NCBI GenBank assembly: GCA_947483345.1
Contig: CANKNL010000063.1
Location: 1 to 12,619 of the forward strand
Direction: 5' to 3'
DNA from: Chitinophagaceae bacterium
GTDB lineage: Bacteria > Bacteroidota > Bacteroidia > Chitinophagales > Chitinophagaceae
DNA: 12,619 nt
In this document: piece after piece, positions 1 to 7,742 of the stretch
Position numbering within the stretch: position 1 is the stretch's first letter
How the letters are laid out: every line of letters begins with the position of its first letter
Position numbers and translations under genes: made by a program
The notes under the pieces: generated by a model
Told to the model about the DNA's origin: nothing
Databases searched by the model: none
The model's input: the letters and a program-made list of their open reading frames with translations, nothing else

Positions 1-710
1 ACATTGGCTATATGCCCGAAGAAAGAGGCTTATATAAAAAAATGAAAATCGGAGAACAGGCCTTGTACCTGGCGCAACTAAAGGGCATGAGTAAAAGTCA
101 TGCACAGCAAAAAATTAAAGAGTGGTTCAAAAGGCTTGACATGGAAAACTGGTGGAATAAAAAAGTGGAGGACCTGAGTAAAGGCATGGGACAAAAATTA
201 CAATTTGTTATAACGGTTCTGCATGAGCCCGACCTGATTATTCTGGATGAACCTTTCAGCGGATTAGACCCCGTGAATGCCAATTTAATAAAAGATGAAA
301 TTTACAGACTTGCTCAAAATGGCACTAGCATTATCTTTAGTACACACCGTATGGAGCAGGTTGAAGAAATCTGCAACCATATTGTATTGATCAATAAAGG
401 CAAAAAAATACTCGACGGAACTGTACAGGAAGTGAAACAGGATTTTAAAGAAAATTTATTTGGTATACAACTGGAAACTATTCCTGAAAGCATGGACAGC
501 AGAGCATTTGAAACAATCAATAGGCATGACCACAAATTAACTGTAAAGATTAATGAAGGATTTAAACCCAATGATGTACTGGGCTATTTTATCAATAACG
601 GCAGCAGCGTTGTTTCTTTTCAGGAAATACTACCTTCTTTAAACGACATATTTATTAAACTGGTTGAAGGCTCACCTGCCGCCAGGCAATTTGAAAAAAT
701 AACAACTTAA
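1..710 (+). CDS. ABC transporter ATP-binding protein, NatA/YhaQ-like (5' partial)
   Basis: This is the ATPase of an ABC exporter; it hydrolyses ATP in the cytoplasm to drive the permease encoded just downstream. The gene begins left of the window: the frame is open from base 3 and reads Ile-Gly-Tyr before the first Met codon at 12, which matches the Q-loop region (IGYMPEERGLY) of this family, so that Met is internal. Counting from it, the signature motif is LSKGM at about 55-59 (a variant of LSGGQ), Walker B is LIILDEP at 75-81, the D-loop is SGLD at 83-86 and the H-loop histidine is 112. Residues from about 130 onward form the C-terminal domain often called DUF4162. Walker A lies outside the window. 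The gap to the permease is 26 bases, so the two genes are probably co-transcribed. The class is certain; the substrate cannot be read. Sodium export, as in NatAB, is only one family member's role. Confidence 0.95.
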   Translation, partial: IGYMPEERGLYKKMKIGEQALYLAQLKGMSKSHAQQKIKEWFKRLDMENWWNKKVEDLSKGMGQKLQFVITVLHEPDLIILDEPFSGLDPVNANLIKDEIYRLAQNGTSIIFSTHRMEQVEEICNHIVLINKGKKILDGTVQEVKQDFKENLFGIQLETIPESMDSRAFETINRHDHKLTVKINEGFKPNDVLGYFINNGSSVVSFQEILPSLNDIFIKLVEGSPAARQFEKITT

Positions 711-736
711 TCACCAGCCTCATTTAATCACCATTT

Positions 737-2011
737 ATGCAAAAGATAATCTTAATAATAAAACGAGAATTTCTAACCCGGGTAAGAAAAAGAACTTTCA
801 TTATTGGCACCATCCTTTTCCCCTTGCTTTACCTTGGATTAATTTTTGGGACCGGCTATATTGCCGACAAAACCAGGGAAGACCTGAAAATAGCCTTACT
901 AGACAGGTCGGGTTTATTTAATGAAGAACTGGTAAATGCAGTTAACAAAAACGATACTGCCAATGTCTTTAAATTAATCAACGCCAATCCGGAAGCCATT
1001 ATAACCAGCTTCGATTCGTTGGGGTTTGACGGTTATGTGATTATCCCTGAAAATTTTACCTGGCAAACAGGTACAGACAGTCTTTTGGTCAATACAAAAA
1101 AATCATTCGGTATCGGGGCTTTAAATCCGGTCGAGAAAAAGTTAAACCTGATGTGGAATAAGGTAAAACACGATAGCCTGGGCATAGATTTGGCCAAGGA
1201 AGCCGTTCTAAATAAAACAGTGAGCCTCAGGCAACATAATGAAAAGAATAAAAATACAGATGCCGGCATTGCTACCATTATTGGCTATGTATCAGGTTTT
1301 TTAATGTACTTTATTTTATTACTTTATGGCTCACAGGTGATGATGGGTGTAACAGAAGAAAAAACAAGCCGCATTGCAGAAGTGGTCGTTTCTTCGGTAA
1401 AACCATTCCAATTAATGATAGGTAAAATTATTGGTATTGGTATGGTGGCACTAACCCAGTTTTTGATTTGGATTGCCTGTATTTTTATCATTTATAATAT
1501 AGGCAAAACCACTGCAGGTAACAACAGCGCTTCGTTTGCCATGGTAGGACAAATACAGCATGTATTTACCAGCATGAATATTCCATTGGTAGTGGGCTGT
1601 TTTATTTTTTATTTATTAGCCGGTTTCTTTTTTTACTCTTCCTTATATGCTGCCATAGGCAGTGCCATAAATGAAGATATGAGGGAAGCCCAGTCGTTAA
1701 GTTTTCCGATAACCATGCTCATTATTTTTTCCATCGCTTTAATGGCACCGGCCATTTCTAATCCCAGTAGTGCCATCGCCGTTTGGGCAAGTATTATCCC
1801 TTTCAGTTCGCCCATTGTAATGATGGCACGCATTCCATTTGGAGTGCCCAATACGGTACCCTGGTGGCAATTGGGTTTATCAATGACATTACTCATTGCC
1901 GGATTTATTTTAACCACCTGGTTTGCAGCCAGAATTTATCGTATTGGTATATTAATGTATGGCAAAAAACCAAGTTGGAAAGAAATGATAAAATGGGCAT
2001 TCAGAAAATAA
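737..2011 (+). CDS. ABC-2 type permease, NatB/YhaP-like
   Basis: This 424-residue protein is the inner-membrane subunit that partners the upstream ATPase. A basic N-terminus (RVRKR near 15-19) precedes a first membrane segment at about 20-40. A soluble extracytoplasmic domain of roughly 130 residues follows (about 42-172). A cluster of five or six membrane segments then lies at about 176-203, 228-252, 282-307, 324-342, 343-364 and 377-398. The stretch EEKTSRIAEVVVSSVKP at 207-223, just after the second membrane segment, is the hallmark of the COG1668 NatB/YhaP group and probably contacts the ATPase. The start at 737 gives the expected N-terminus. The length is normal for the family. The substrate is unknown; family members export sodium, antibiotics or peptides. 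The gene converges on the minus-strand polysaccharide genes, with a terminator in the gap. Confidence 0.93.
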   Translation: MQKIILIIKREFLTRVRKRTFIIGTILFPLLYLGLIFGTGYIADKTREDLKIALLDRSGLFNEELVNAVNKNDTANVFKLINANPEAIITSFDSLGFDGYVIIPENFTWQTGTDSLLVNTKKSFGIGALNPVEKKLNLMWNKVKHDSLGIDLAKEAVLNKTVSLRQHNEKNKNTDAGIATIIGYVSGFLMYFILLLYGSQVMMGVTEEKTSRIAEVVVSSVKPFQLMIGKIIGIGMVALTQFLIWIACIFIIYNIGKTTAGNNSASFAMVGQIQHVFTSMNIPLVVGCFIFYLLAGFFFYSSLYAAIGSAINEDMREAQSLSFPITMLIIFSIALMAPAISNPSSAIAVWASIIPFSSPIVMMARIPFGVPNTVPWWQLGLSMTLLIAGFILTTWFAARIYRIGILMYGKKPSWKEMIKWAFRK

Positions 2012-2016
2012 ATTTT

Positions 2017-2057
2017 AAAAAAAATGCCCCCATTAAGTGTCTAACTTTTTGGGGGCA
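2017..2057 (-). terminator. Intrinsic terminator of the polysaccharide export operon
   Basis: An 8-bp stem is formed by TGCCCCCA at 2025-2032 and TGGGGGCA at 2050-2057. It continues inward through AAGT/ACTT (2035-2038 with 2044-2047) after a TT/TT mismatch. Read on the minus strand, the hairpin is followed at once by eight T residues (2024-2017), the classic layout of a Rho-independent terminator for the minus-strand gene ending at 2085. On the plus strand there is no T tract after the hairpin, so it would stop the converging permease transcript less well. Confidence 0.85.
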
Positions 2058-2084
2058 GTCTATAACAGCGGCTTCTTTTTTAAA

Positions 2085-3128
2085 CTAATCTACAACAGGT
2101 TTTATTGGGTCAACTTTTGGCTGCGAGGCCTTTTCAATAGCCTTATTCAATTCATCCCCCAGGTATTTATTGATAATTTTCCAACTTACAATTAATATAC
2201 CGATAAAAGCGCCAAACATGCAACCAAGCATGAGGTATAGCATCTTTGATTTTTTAATGGTATCAAATGGAGGCTCAGGCCTATCAAGCGGCTCAATAAT
2301 GGGTGTTTCTTTTTGTAAACGGTAGGCAGCAGATTCCCTGTTATTAACGGCATAATAATATTGAGACTGTACAGTAGCTTTATCCTGTGCCAGGTTTATT
2401 TTAGGTAAATTATATCTTTTCAATCCTTCATTGGTAAAAAAAGTACTCTCGTCAAGTGAAACGGCATCTTTATCCAGCTTATTTAATATGACCAATAAAG
2501 AATCTGCTTTTTTTACAGCAAACTCATAATCTATTTGTGCTTTTTTCTTTTTTAGATCAATATAAAATTCCGACAGTTTGTCGATGTAGATATAACTCAC
2601 CGCTCTTACCAATTGTGGATTACTATTTGTAAAAAATAATTCAAGTATCCCATTCTTATTGATCTTGGCTACAAATGCCCTCTTCAATAAATTACTTGCC
2701 GTATTGATTTGCGAAAGGCTGTCTCTGGATGGCCCAATCTTAACATTTTGCATAAACCCGGTGAGCCTGTTATTTTCCTCTATGATCAGTTCCGATACCG
2801 TTTTATTATTCATAGCCGGTATTCGTACCATGGCTACGGCTTCACGGGTTCGGCGGCTACTGGCCAATTCTACAATATTAATTGAGGCATCTCCGGTAAA
2901 TGATTTAGTTACCTCACCCAGGCCTAAGAGGCTGCTGATAGTAGATCCTGCAGTATTTTCAGAAGTGCCGTTCAATGGAAAAACCGTGGCTTTAGACGTA
3001 TACAACAACACACTTTGCTTGGCGATGTAATAAAAGAATCCCCCAAACAAAGCAGTCACTATTAAAATTAGCCAACTGTATTTTTTAAGTCTGTATAACA
3101 GTTGCTTTATAAGATCAATTCTATTCAT
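2085..3128 (-). CDS. Wzz/chain-length determinant family protein (polysaccharide co-polymerase)
   Basis: This 347-residue inner-membrane protein has the polysaccharide co-polymerase layout. One membrane segment lies near the N-terminus (about 17-35), a long periplasmic domain follows (36-295) with a charged, coil-prone helical part at about 190-225, and a second membrane segment sits at about 296-316. The second segment is preceded by a proline-rich stretch (276-287) and contains small-residue spacing (GCMFGAFIG), both typical of Wzz. The cytoplasmic tail is short (about 30 residues) and has no Walker motifs or tyrosine cluster, so it is not a Wzc-type autokinase. Such proteins set chain length and couple synthesis to export. 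The gene begins 25 bases after the SLBB export gene, which points to one transcript, and the terminator at 2017-2057 lies just beyond its stop. Family assignment is firm; the polymer is unknown. Confidence 0.9.
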   Translation of the reverse strand: MNRIDLIKQLLYRLKKYSWLILIVTALFGGFFYYIAKQSVLLYTSKATVFPLNGTSENTAGSTISSLLGLGEVTKSFTGDASINIVELASSRRTREAVAMVRIPAMNNKTVSELIIEENNRLTGFMQNVKIGPSRDSLSQINTASNLLKRAFVAKINKNGILELFFTNSNPQLVRAVSYIYIDKLSEFYIDLKKKKAQIDYEFAVKKADSLLVILNKLDKDAVSLDESTFFTNEGLKRYNLPKINLAQDKATVQSQYYYAVNNRESAAYRLQKETPIIEPLDRPEPPFDTIKKSKMLYLMLGCMFGAFIGILIVSWKIINKYLGDELNKAIEKASQPKVDPIKPVVD

Positions 3129-3153
3129 TTTGAAACCTGTATTTTAGCTAAAA

Positions 3154-5568
3154 TTATTTTAGCAAATTAACAATAAATGCGGCAAGGGCTATGGGGATAC
3201 TGGATACCACAACCTGTAATAACGTATCGGTAAGTTCTGCACCTTCGGGCCTTATTGGAACTGTAACGGTAGCACCCTCTTTTACCTTAGGATAAAAATG
3301 CATAAAGAAAATATTTCTTGTTCTGCGGCTTTTCCCGTTGGCATAGGTTACATAAATCCTTTTTCGCCAGGGACGTATTCCAAATCCACCTGCCTTATCA
3401 ATATAAAATCCCACATTCATATGCTCTTTATCAAAAGTTAATTTTAAGGGCGACTGTACAATGCCTTTTACAGTAACAAATGGATTTATTTCCGGAATAA
3501 AAACCACATCCCCTTCCTGTAAAACAATATCATACTTACTGTTATTATATTTTAATGCCCTGAACAGGTCAATACTTACCGGTTCATTAGCAACAGCACT
3601 AAGACTGGTTTCAGCAGAATCTAAAATGATGCTGCCAACAGAATCGGTTAAAGAAGCCACTTTATTAGTCACATTCTCTCTGAAATACTGGGTTTTTTTT
3701 CGATACAAAATGGCACCACTTAAATCTGCATTTTCTTTTATACCGCCAGCCCTCTGAATATAAGAAGACAAGCGTTCAAATTTACTCAGTCTGGGATAAG
3801 GACCCGAATATTGAACCAATCCATTTATTTGTACCAGTTGTTGCAATTCAAATGTTGGATTTTTACGAACATAAATCTGGTCATATGGCTTCAATTCAAT
3901 GGAGCCTGAAATACTATCCAGATCGAGATTTGGTAAAACTTTCAAGGTTCTTAAAATAGTACGGGTAGGTTGTTGCATGCCTTTGGCAGAGTCTAAATCA
4001 ACAACACTTGAAATTTCAATACGGCCATATTCGGCCGATTGTTTTAATCCTCCTGATAGATACAGCAGATCCTGTAAGGTCATACCACCATACCTGTTTA
4101 CTTTCCCCTGTTTTCTAACCTCGCCAAATATCTCTACATATTGCTTGTCGGCAAACTCGTTGGAATTGAATAAAAGCACCTGGTCATTGGCAAATAATTC
4201 TACATTATAAATACTGGCCGTATCATTGCTGGTGATATCGGTTAAATTAACTTCAACCTTACTGGCCTTTATATTTGTACTGTCGCCCCCGCCTCTAAAA
4301 ATATAAGCACGTGGCAAATAGGTATTACGGGTAATGCCGCCTGCCCGGTTAATTAAATCAAAAAGCTTATCCCCTTTTCGGGTTTCATACTGACCGGGAT
4401 ATGAAATTTCGCCCTTCATTTCAACCTTATTGATAAGGCCGGGATTAACTGCTATTACCTTTATAATATCACCGTCGACCAATCCAAAATCCTCATTTCT
4501 AAACCGGGTATCATTGGTAGGATTTATAATAGCAGTTGCATTAACATCTTTTATGATCTGCTTTTCCAGTTCTGTACGGTATATTTTTACCCCACTCGAA
4601 AAGGCATCTCTTTCTAATCCACCGGCGTATTTTAACAGGGCCTTTAATCCCTCATCATTTTTTAACTGATAATACATCGGACGCTTAAATTTACCCTCTG
4701 CTTTTACTTTTTTCTCAACAGCCTGCAGTATTACAAAATCATTATTATCCAGATAAATATGTTTACCAAAATCGCCGGTTGACAAATACTTATAAACATC
4801 CAGGATATCAATTATTTTCCCATTTCTTTTGATCTGAATTTCACGCAGATTAGCCAGGTTGGTTGGGCCACCTGCCAAGGCGATTACATTAAATGCATTA
4901 GTAAATGCCGAAATGGTTACAGGGCCCTGATTTCTCACTTCGCCTGCCACATTAATGGAAATGGTGCGTGGTTGCCCTATTGAAACAGAAATATTTGTAG
5001 TTGGGGGCACAAACGACTTGAACCGTCTGGTTAACAAAGATCTCACATTTTCAAATGTTAAACCCTGCAAATAAATCTTACCAATACTTGTTGGAAAAAT
5101 GGAACCGTCTCTGGCAACGGTATAGTCTAATGTGGCTTCAGCACCATTCCATAAGGAAACAATGATCTGGTCATATACCCCAATAGGATAATCCAATGGA
5201 GGCGTAGACAATTCGGTAACAGAGGCTACCACGCCACTGCGAAACAAGTTCATCCCATAGGTATCTTCGGTAGGATTTAGCGATTGTGGCGTTCTTTCTT
5301 TAACCAAACTATCCTTTTCAATTTTGTCTTTGAGTGCCTTATTGCTGTCTTCGCCCGTTGTCTTCTTTCCCTGACCATTCTTATCTTTTAATAAATCGTA
5401 TAGCTGGGCCGGAGGCAGCTGTGTGGGCAATGTAGGAATATCCGGATTACTTGGGTCTTTAATAGGATTTTGAGCCATGACCACATTCGTTACCATAAAA
5501 AAAAGAATATTAAAAATAAAAATCACTTTTTTAAAACGGGTATTAAAAGGTCCTGGGTATTGTAACAT
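3154..5568 (-). CDS. SLBB-domain polysaccharide export protein (Wza-like)
   Basis: This 804-residue protein is a predicted outer-membrane/periplasmic export channel for capsule or exopolysaccharide. Its N-terminus is a signal peptide: basic residues at 11-14, a hydrophobic core at 15-30 and likely cleavage after Ala32 (MA-QNP). A low-complexity linker rich in Pro and Lys follows to about 100. The poly-export domain is at about 123-197 (PLDYPIGVYDQI opening). I count six SLBB-like repeats, at about 204-250, 286-331, 380-425, 476-520, 577-623 and 698-745, each with a G-x-(V/I)-x-x-x-G core and an (A/S)GG turn. A hydrophobic segment at about 784-803 ends the protein. It is about twice the length of E. 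coli Wza (379 residues) but in the range of large Bacteroidota homologues. No lipobox Cys is visible. The Wzz-like gene follows 25 bases later. The ATG at 5568 gives a well-formed signal peptide. Confidence 0.93.
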   Translation of the reverse strand: MLQYPGPFNTRFKKVIFIFNILFFMVTNVVMAQNPIKDPSNPDIPTLPTQLPPAQLYDLLKDKNGQGKKTTGEDSNKALKDKIEKDSLVKERTPQSLNPTEDTYGMNLFRSGVVASVTELSTPPLDYPIGVYDQIIVSLWNGAEATLDYTVARDGSIFPTSIGKIYLQGLTFENVRSLLTRRFKSFVPPTTNISVSIGQPRTISINVAGEVRNQGPVTISAFTNAFNVIALAGGPTNLANLREIQIKRNGKIIDILDVYKYLSTGDFGKHIYLDNNDFVILQAVEKKVKAEGKFKRPMYYQLKNDEGLKALLKYAGGLERDAFSSGVKIYRTELEKQIIKDVNATAIINPTNDTRFRNEDFGLVDGDIIKVIAVNPGLINKVEMKGEISYPGQYETRKGDKLFDLINRAGGITRNTYLPRAYIFRGGGDSTNIKASKVEVNLTDITSNDTASIYNVELFANDQVLLFNSNEFADKQYVEIFGEVRKQGKVNRYGGMTLQDLLYLSGGLKQSAEYGRIEISSVVDLDSAKGMQQPTRTILRTLKVLPNLDLDSISGSIELKPYDQIYVRKNPTFELQQLVQINGLVQYSGPYPRLSKFERLSSYIQRAGGIKENADLSGAILYRKKTQYFRENVTNKVASLTDSVGSIILDSAETSLSAVANEPVSIDLFRALKYNNSKYDIVLQEGDVVFIPEINPFVTVKGIVQSPLKLTFDKEHMNVGFYIDKAGGFGIRPWRKRIYVTYANGKSRRTRNIFFMHFYPKVKEGATVTVPIRPEGAELTDTLLQVVVSSIPIALAAFIVNLLK

Positions 5569-5604
5569 TTTATTGGGATTGATTTATTAATTTTTACTAA
5601 TGCG

Positions 5605-5612
5605 CAAATATA
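5605..5612 (-). promoter_or_regulatory. Candidate -7 promoter element of the SLBB/Wzz operon
   Basis: The minus strand reads TATATTTG, an exact match to the Bacteroidota -7 consensus TAnnTTTG, 36 bases before the SLBB start codon and just past the end of the NMO/FabK-like gene. A start site near 5598 would give a leader of about 30 bases. I see no TTG at the usual -33 spacing, and the region is AT-rich, so a chance match is possible. If real, the SLBB-Wzz pair can be transcribed separately from the two genes upstream. Confidence 0.4.
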
Positions 5613-5617
5613 ATATA

Positions 5618-6556
5618 TTATCTTACTGGATGAATTAATGCAGCTTCAAATTCTTTATACATCTCATGCACAATGTCTGCAGCCGGCTTAATATTTTTTA
5701 TGAGGGCGCTAACCTGCCCTATTTCCAATTCACCTTCATCCAGGTCACCTTCAAACATACCCAGTTTTGCTCTGCCTTTTCCTAATAATTGTTGAAGTTC
5801 ATTTACGGAGGCACATTTTTTTTCAGCCTCCTGAACCTGCAGAAAAAAATTATTTTTCAGTAATCTAACCGGCGTTAATTGTTTTAAAGAAAGCTGGGTT
5901 TCTCCTTCCTGCGCGGCTATTACCCTGTTTTTAAAATCAGCATGTACCGAGGCCTCGTTACTAGCTACAAAACGGCTACCAACCTGTACGCCATCTGCAC
6001 CCAACACCATGGCAGCCAGCATTTGCCGGCCGGTGGCAATACCACCTGCAGCGATCACAGGTATGTTAACCGCAGCACAAACAGCGGGTATTAAAACCAG
6101 CGTTGTTGTTTCTTCCCTGCCATTATGCCCCCCTGCCTCAAAACCTTCGGCCACCACGGCATCGCACCCGGCTTCCTGTGCTTTAATGGCAAACCTGCTG
6201 CTGCTGATAACATGTACAACCTGTATGCCCTTTTCTTTTAAAATTGAAGTCCAGGTTTTTGGATTACCTGCCGATGTAAAAACAATGGGCACTTTTTCCT
6301 CCATGATGATTTCAATATGTTTATCAATATCGGCATATAATAATGGCAAGTTTACGCCAAAAGGCTTTTGGGTAGCTTTTTTACATTTTTGAATATGTTC
6401 CCGTAATACATCGGGATACATACTGCCGCTGCCAATGATACCCAATGCACCTGCATTGCTTACGGCACTGGCAAGACGCCATCCACTGGCCCAGATCATA
6501 CCGGCCTGAACGATCGGGATATCAATACTAAACAGATTGGTAAGGCGGTTGTGCAT
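5618..6556 (-). CDS. Nitronate monooxygenase / FabK-like FMN-dependent enzyme
   Basis: This TIM-barrel flavoprotein belongs to the NMO/2-nitropropane dioxygenase family, which also holds FabK, the flavin enoyl-ACP reductase. With the ATG at 6556 as start it has 312 residues. Family signatures are the N-terminal IPIVQAGM near 14-21, AEGFEAGGHNG at 136-146 with the catalytic-type histidine at 144, the phosphate-binding AAGGIATG at 169-176, and GADGVQVGSRF at 186-196. The C-terminal GDLDEGELEIGQ resembles the FabK end region (GDVDGG...GQ), so an enoyl-ACP reductase role is as possible as nitronate oxidation. The frame extends upstream to a TTG at 6580, but the ATG fits the FabK/NMO N-terminus better and the TTG lies within a promoter-like element. 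The gene is 49 bases upstream of the SLBB gene on the same strand. No polysaccharide role is implied by its family. Confidence 0.88.
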   Translation of the reverse strand: MHNRLTNLFSIDIPIVQAGMIWASGWRLASAVSNAGALGIIGSGSMYPDVLREHIQKCKKATQKPFGVNLPLLYADIDKHIEIIMEEKVPIVFTSAGNPKTWTSILKEKGIQVVHVISSSRFAIKAQEAGCDAVVAEGFEAGGHNGREETTTLVLIPAVCAAVNIPVIAAGGIATGRQMLAAMVLGADGVQVGSRFVASNEASVHADFKNRVIAAQEGETQLSLKQLTPVRLLKNNFFLQVQEAEKKCASVNELQQLLGKGRAKLGMFEGDLDEGELEIGQVSALIKNIKPAADIVHEMYKEFEAALIHPVR

Positions 6557-6577
6557 GTAATTGATAAGTACTTTTTT

Positions 6578-6585
6578 CAAATATC
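6578..6585 (-). promoter_or_regulatory. Weak -7-like element before the NMO/FabK-like gene
   Basis: The minus strand reads GATATTTG, one mismatch from TAnnTTTG, about 21 bases before the ATG at 6556. It overlaps the alternative TTG start codon at 6580, which is one reason to prefer the ATG. No -33 TTG is evident at the right distance. Confidence 0.25.
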
Positions 6586-6613
6586 GTAATAAAATAGCTT
6601 AATAAACAGAAAG

Positions 6614-6632
6614 TACTTTGAAACGCAAAGTA
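6614..6632. repeat. Perfect 7-bp inverted repeat upstream of the NMO/FabK-like gene
   Basis: The arms are TACTTTG (6614-6620) and CAAAGTA (6626-6632), separated by AAACG. The repeat lies 58 bases upstream of the preferred NMO/FabK-like start codon, within the 166-base gap after the nucleotidyltransferase. It could be an operator for a dimeric regulator or a small RNA hairpin. It is not followed by a T tract on the minus strand, so it is a poor terminator. Confidence 0.4.
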
Positions 6633-6722
6633 AGTGCTTTTATTTTATAAACCACAGACTTTTTTTTAAAAAAAACAGGGAAGGGGAAGTTTAATTAACA
6701 AAATCGGGATATCCCAACAGGA

Positions 6723-7736
6723 TTAGCTTAGCCCCGTACCACCACCACTTAGATCGATGGCTGTATTATCACCAATATTCAGGCTGCGGTTTACCCCTTT
6801 TATTTCTGCATCACTGCCAATTAATGATTTGCTTAATACAATTTCAAAAAGGTTTGAATATGACCCAATGATAGAATCTTTAATAATAGCATGATTAAGC
6901 CGGGTATGTTCACCAATAGTTACATTTGGACCAATAACAGAATTTCGGATTTCACAACCTTCGGCTATCGATACCGGCGGAATGATAATCGTGTTTTCAT
7001 ATGGATGTTTTTCTGAGATATTGCCACCGAATTTTTTTAATAATGTGGCATTGGATTCCAGTAATGTTTCTTTTTTACCACAATCAAACCAATTGGGCAC
7101 TTTAAAAGATTTAAACCGGGCACCACGCTGCATCATACATTCCAGGGCATCTGTTAAACTAAATTCCTCAAAGCCAATATCCTTAATAACAATCAATTTT
7201 TCTAAACAGGTAAACATAAATTCCGTCTCCTTGATCTTATAAACACCTACCAAAGCCATATTACTTTTTGGAATAGAGGGTTTTTCTACCAGCTTACTGA
7301 TATACCCGTCTTCTTCAATTTCGGCGACACCAAAATTTCGTGGATCATCTACTTTTTTTACACCCAGCATAGACACAGGAGAATTGATCACCTCTCTTAC
7401 ATCGTAATCGGCAATGGTATCGCCCAATACAATTAAAACTTCATCGTTACCCACCAATTCGCGGGTCAGGTTAATGGCATGCCCGGTTCCAAACCGCTCG
7501 TTCTGCTGAACAAAATGACAGTTCAAATCAGGATAATTTTTTTGTACATAATCCTGAATTTTTTCGCCCAGATAACCGATTATGAAAATAAAATCATTAA
7601 TACCTGCTTCATGCAGTTGATCCACAATAATGCTCAATATTGTTTTACCGGCCAATGGAATTAAAGCCTTGGGCTGTGTATAGGTATGCGGACGAAGTTT
7701 TGTACCTGCCCCCGCAACGGGAATAATTGCCTTCAT
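6723..7736 (-). CDS. Sugar-phosphate nucleotidyltransferase with left-handed beta-helix tail
   Basis: This 337-residue cytoplasmic enzyme should join a sugar 1-phosphate to a nucleotide (NTP + sugar-1-P to NDP-sugar + PPi), supplying activated sugar for a glycan. The Rossmann-type domain (about 1-235) shows the N-terminal nucleotide loop AGAGTKLRPHT (8-18), with Lys where most relatives have Arg, then PKAL at 22-25, FGTGHA at 82-87, the metal-binding LGD at 104-106, NFGVAE at 134-139, EKP at 151-153 and NWFDCGKKET at 215-224. The C-terminal part (about 245-325) has hexapeptide-like steps (IAEGCEI, IGPNVTI) typical of a left-handed beta helix. This is the long RmlA/GlmU-like layout; the exact sugar and nucleotide cannot be read. 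It is the first of four genes read leftwards, but 166 bases separate it from the next. ATG at 7736 gives a canonical start. Confidence 0.92.
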   Translation of the reverse strand: MKAIIPVAGAGTKLRPHTYTQPKALIPLAGKTILSIIVDQLHEAGINDFIFIIGYLGEKIQDYVQKNYPDLNCHFVQQNERFGTGHAINLTRELVGNDEVLIVLGDTIADYDVREVINSPVSMLGVKKVDDPRNFGVAEIEEDGYISKLVEKPSIPKSNMALVGVYKIKETEFMFTCLEKLIVIKDIGFEEFSLTDALECMMQRGARFKSFKVPNWFDCGKKETLLESNATLLKKFGGNISEKHPYENTIIIPPVSIAEGCEIRNSVIGPNVTIGEHTRLNHAIIKDSIIGSYSNLFEIVLSKSLIGSDAEIKGVNRSLNIGDNTAIDLSGGGTGLS

Positions 7737-7742
7737 TGTTAA

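Noticed and set aside
1783..2088. Plus-strand frame overlapping the end of the ABC permease and the terminator
   Set aside because: It is out of frame within conserved permease sequence and runs through the terminator hairpin; no signs of coding.
6557..6580. Eight extra N-terminal codons from a TTG start for the NMO/FabK-like enzyme
   Set aside because: The ATG at 6556 gives the family N-terminus, and the TTG lies inside a -7-like element.
6660..6675. Eight T followed by eight A, a perfect 16-base palindrome
   Set aside because: Homopolymer runs in AT-rich intergenic DNA produce this by chance; no GC stem makes it a terminator.
6706..6715. Perfect palindrome GGGATATCCC just after the nucleotidyltransferase stop
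   Set aside because: It has no loop for a stable hairpin and no T tract right after it on the minus strand; a single 10-bp palindrome is weak evidence for a site.
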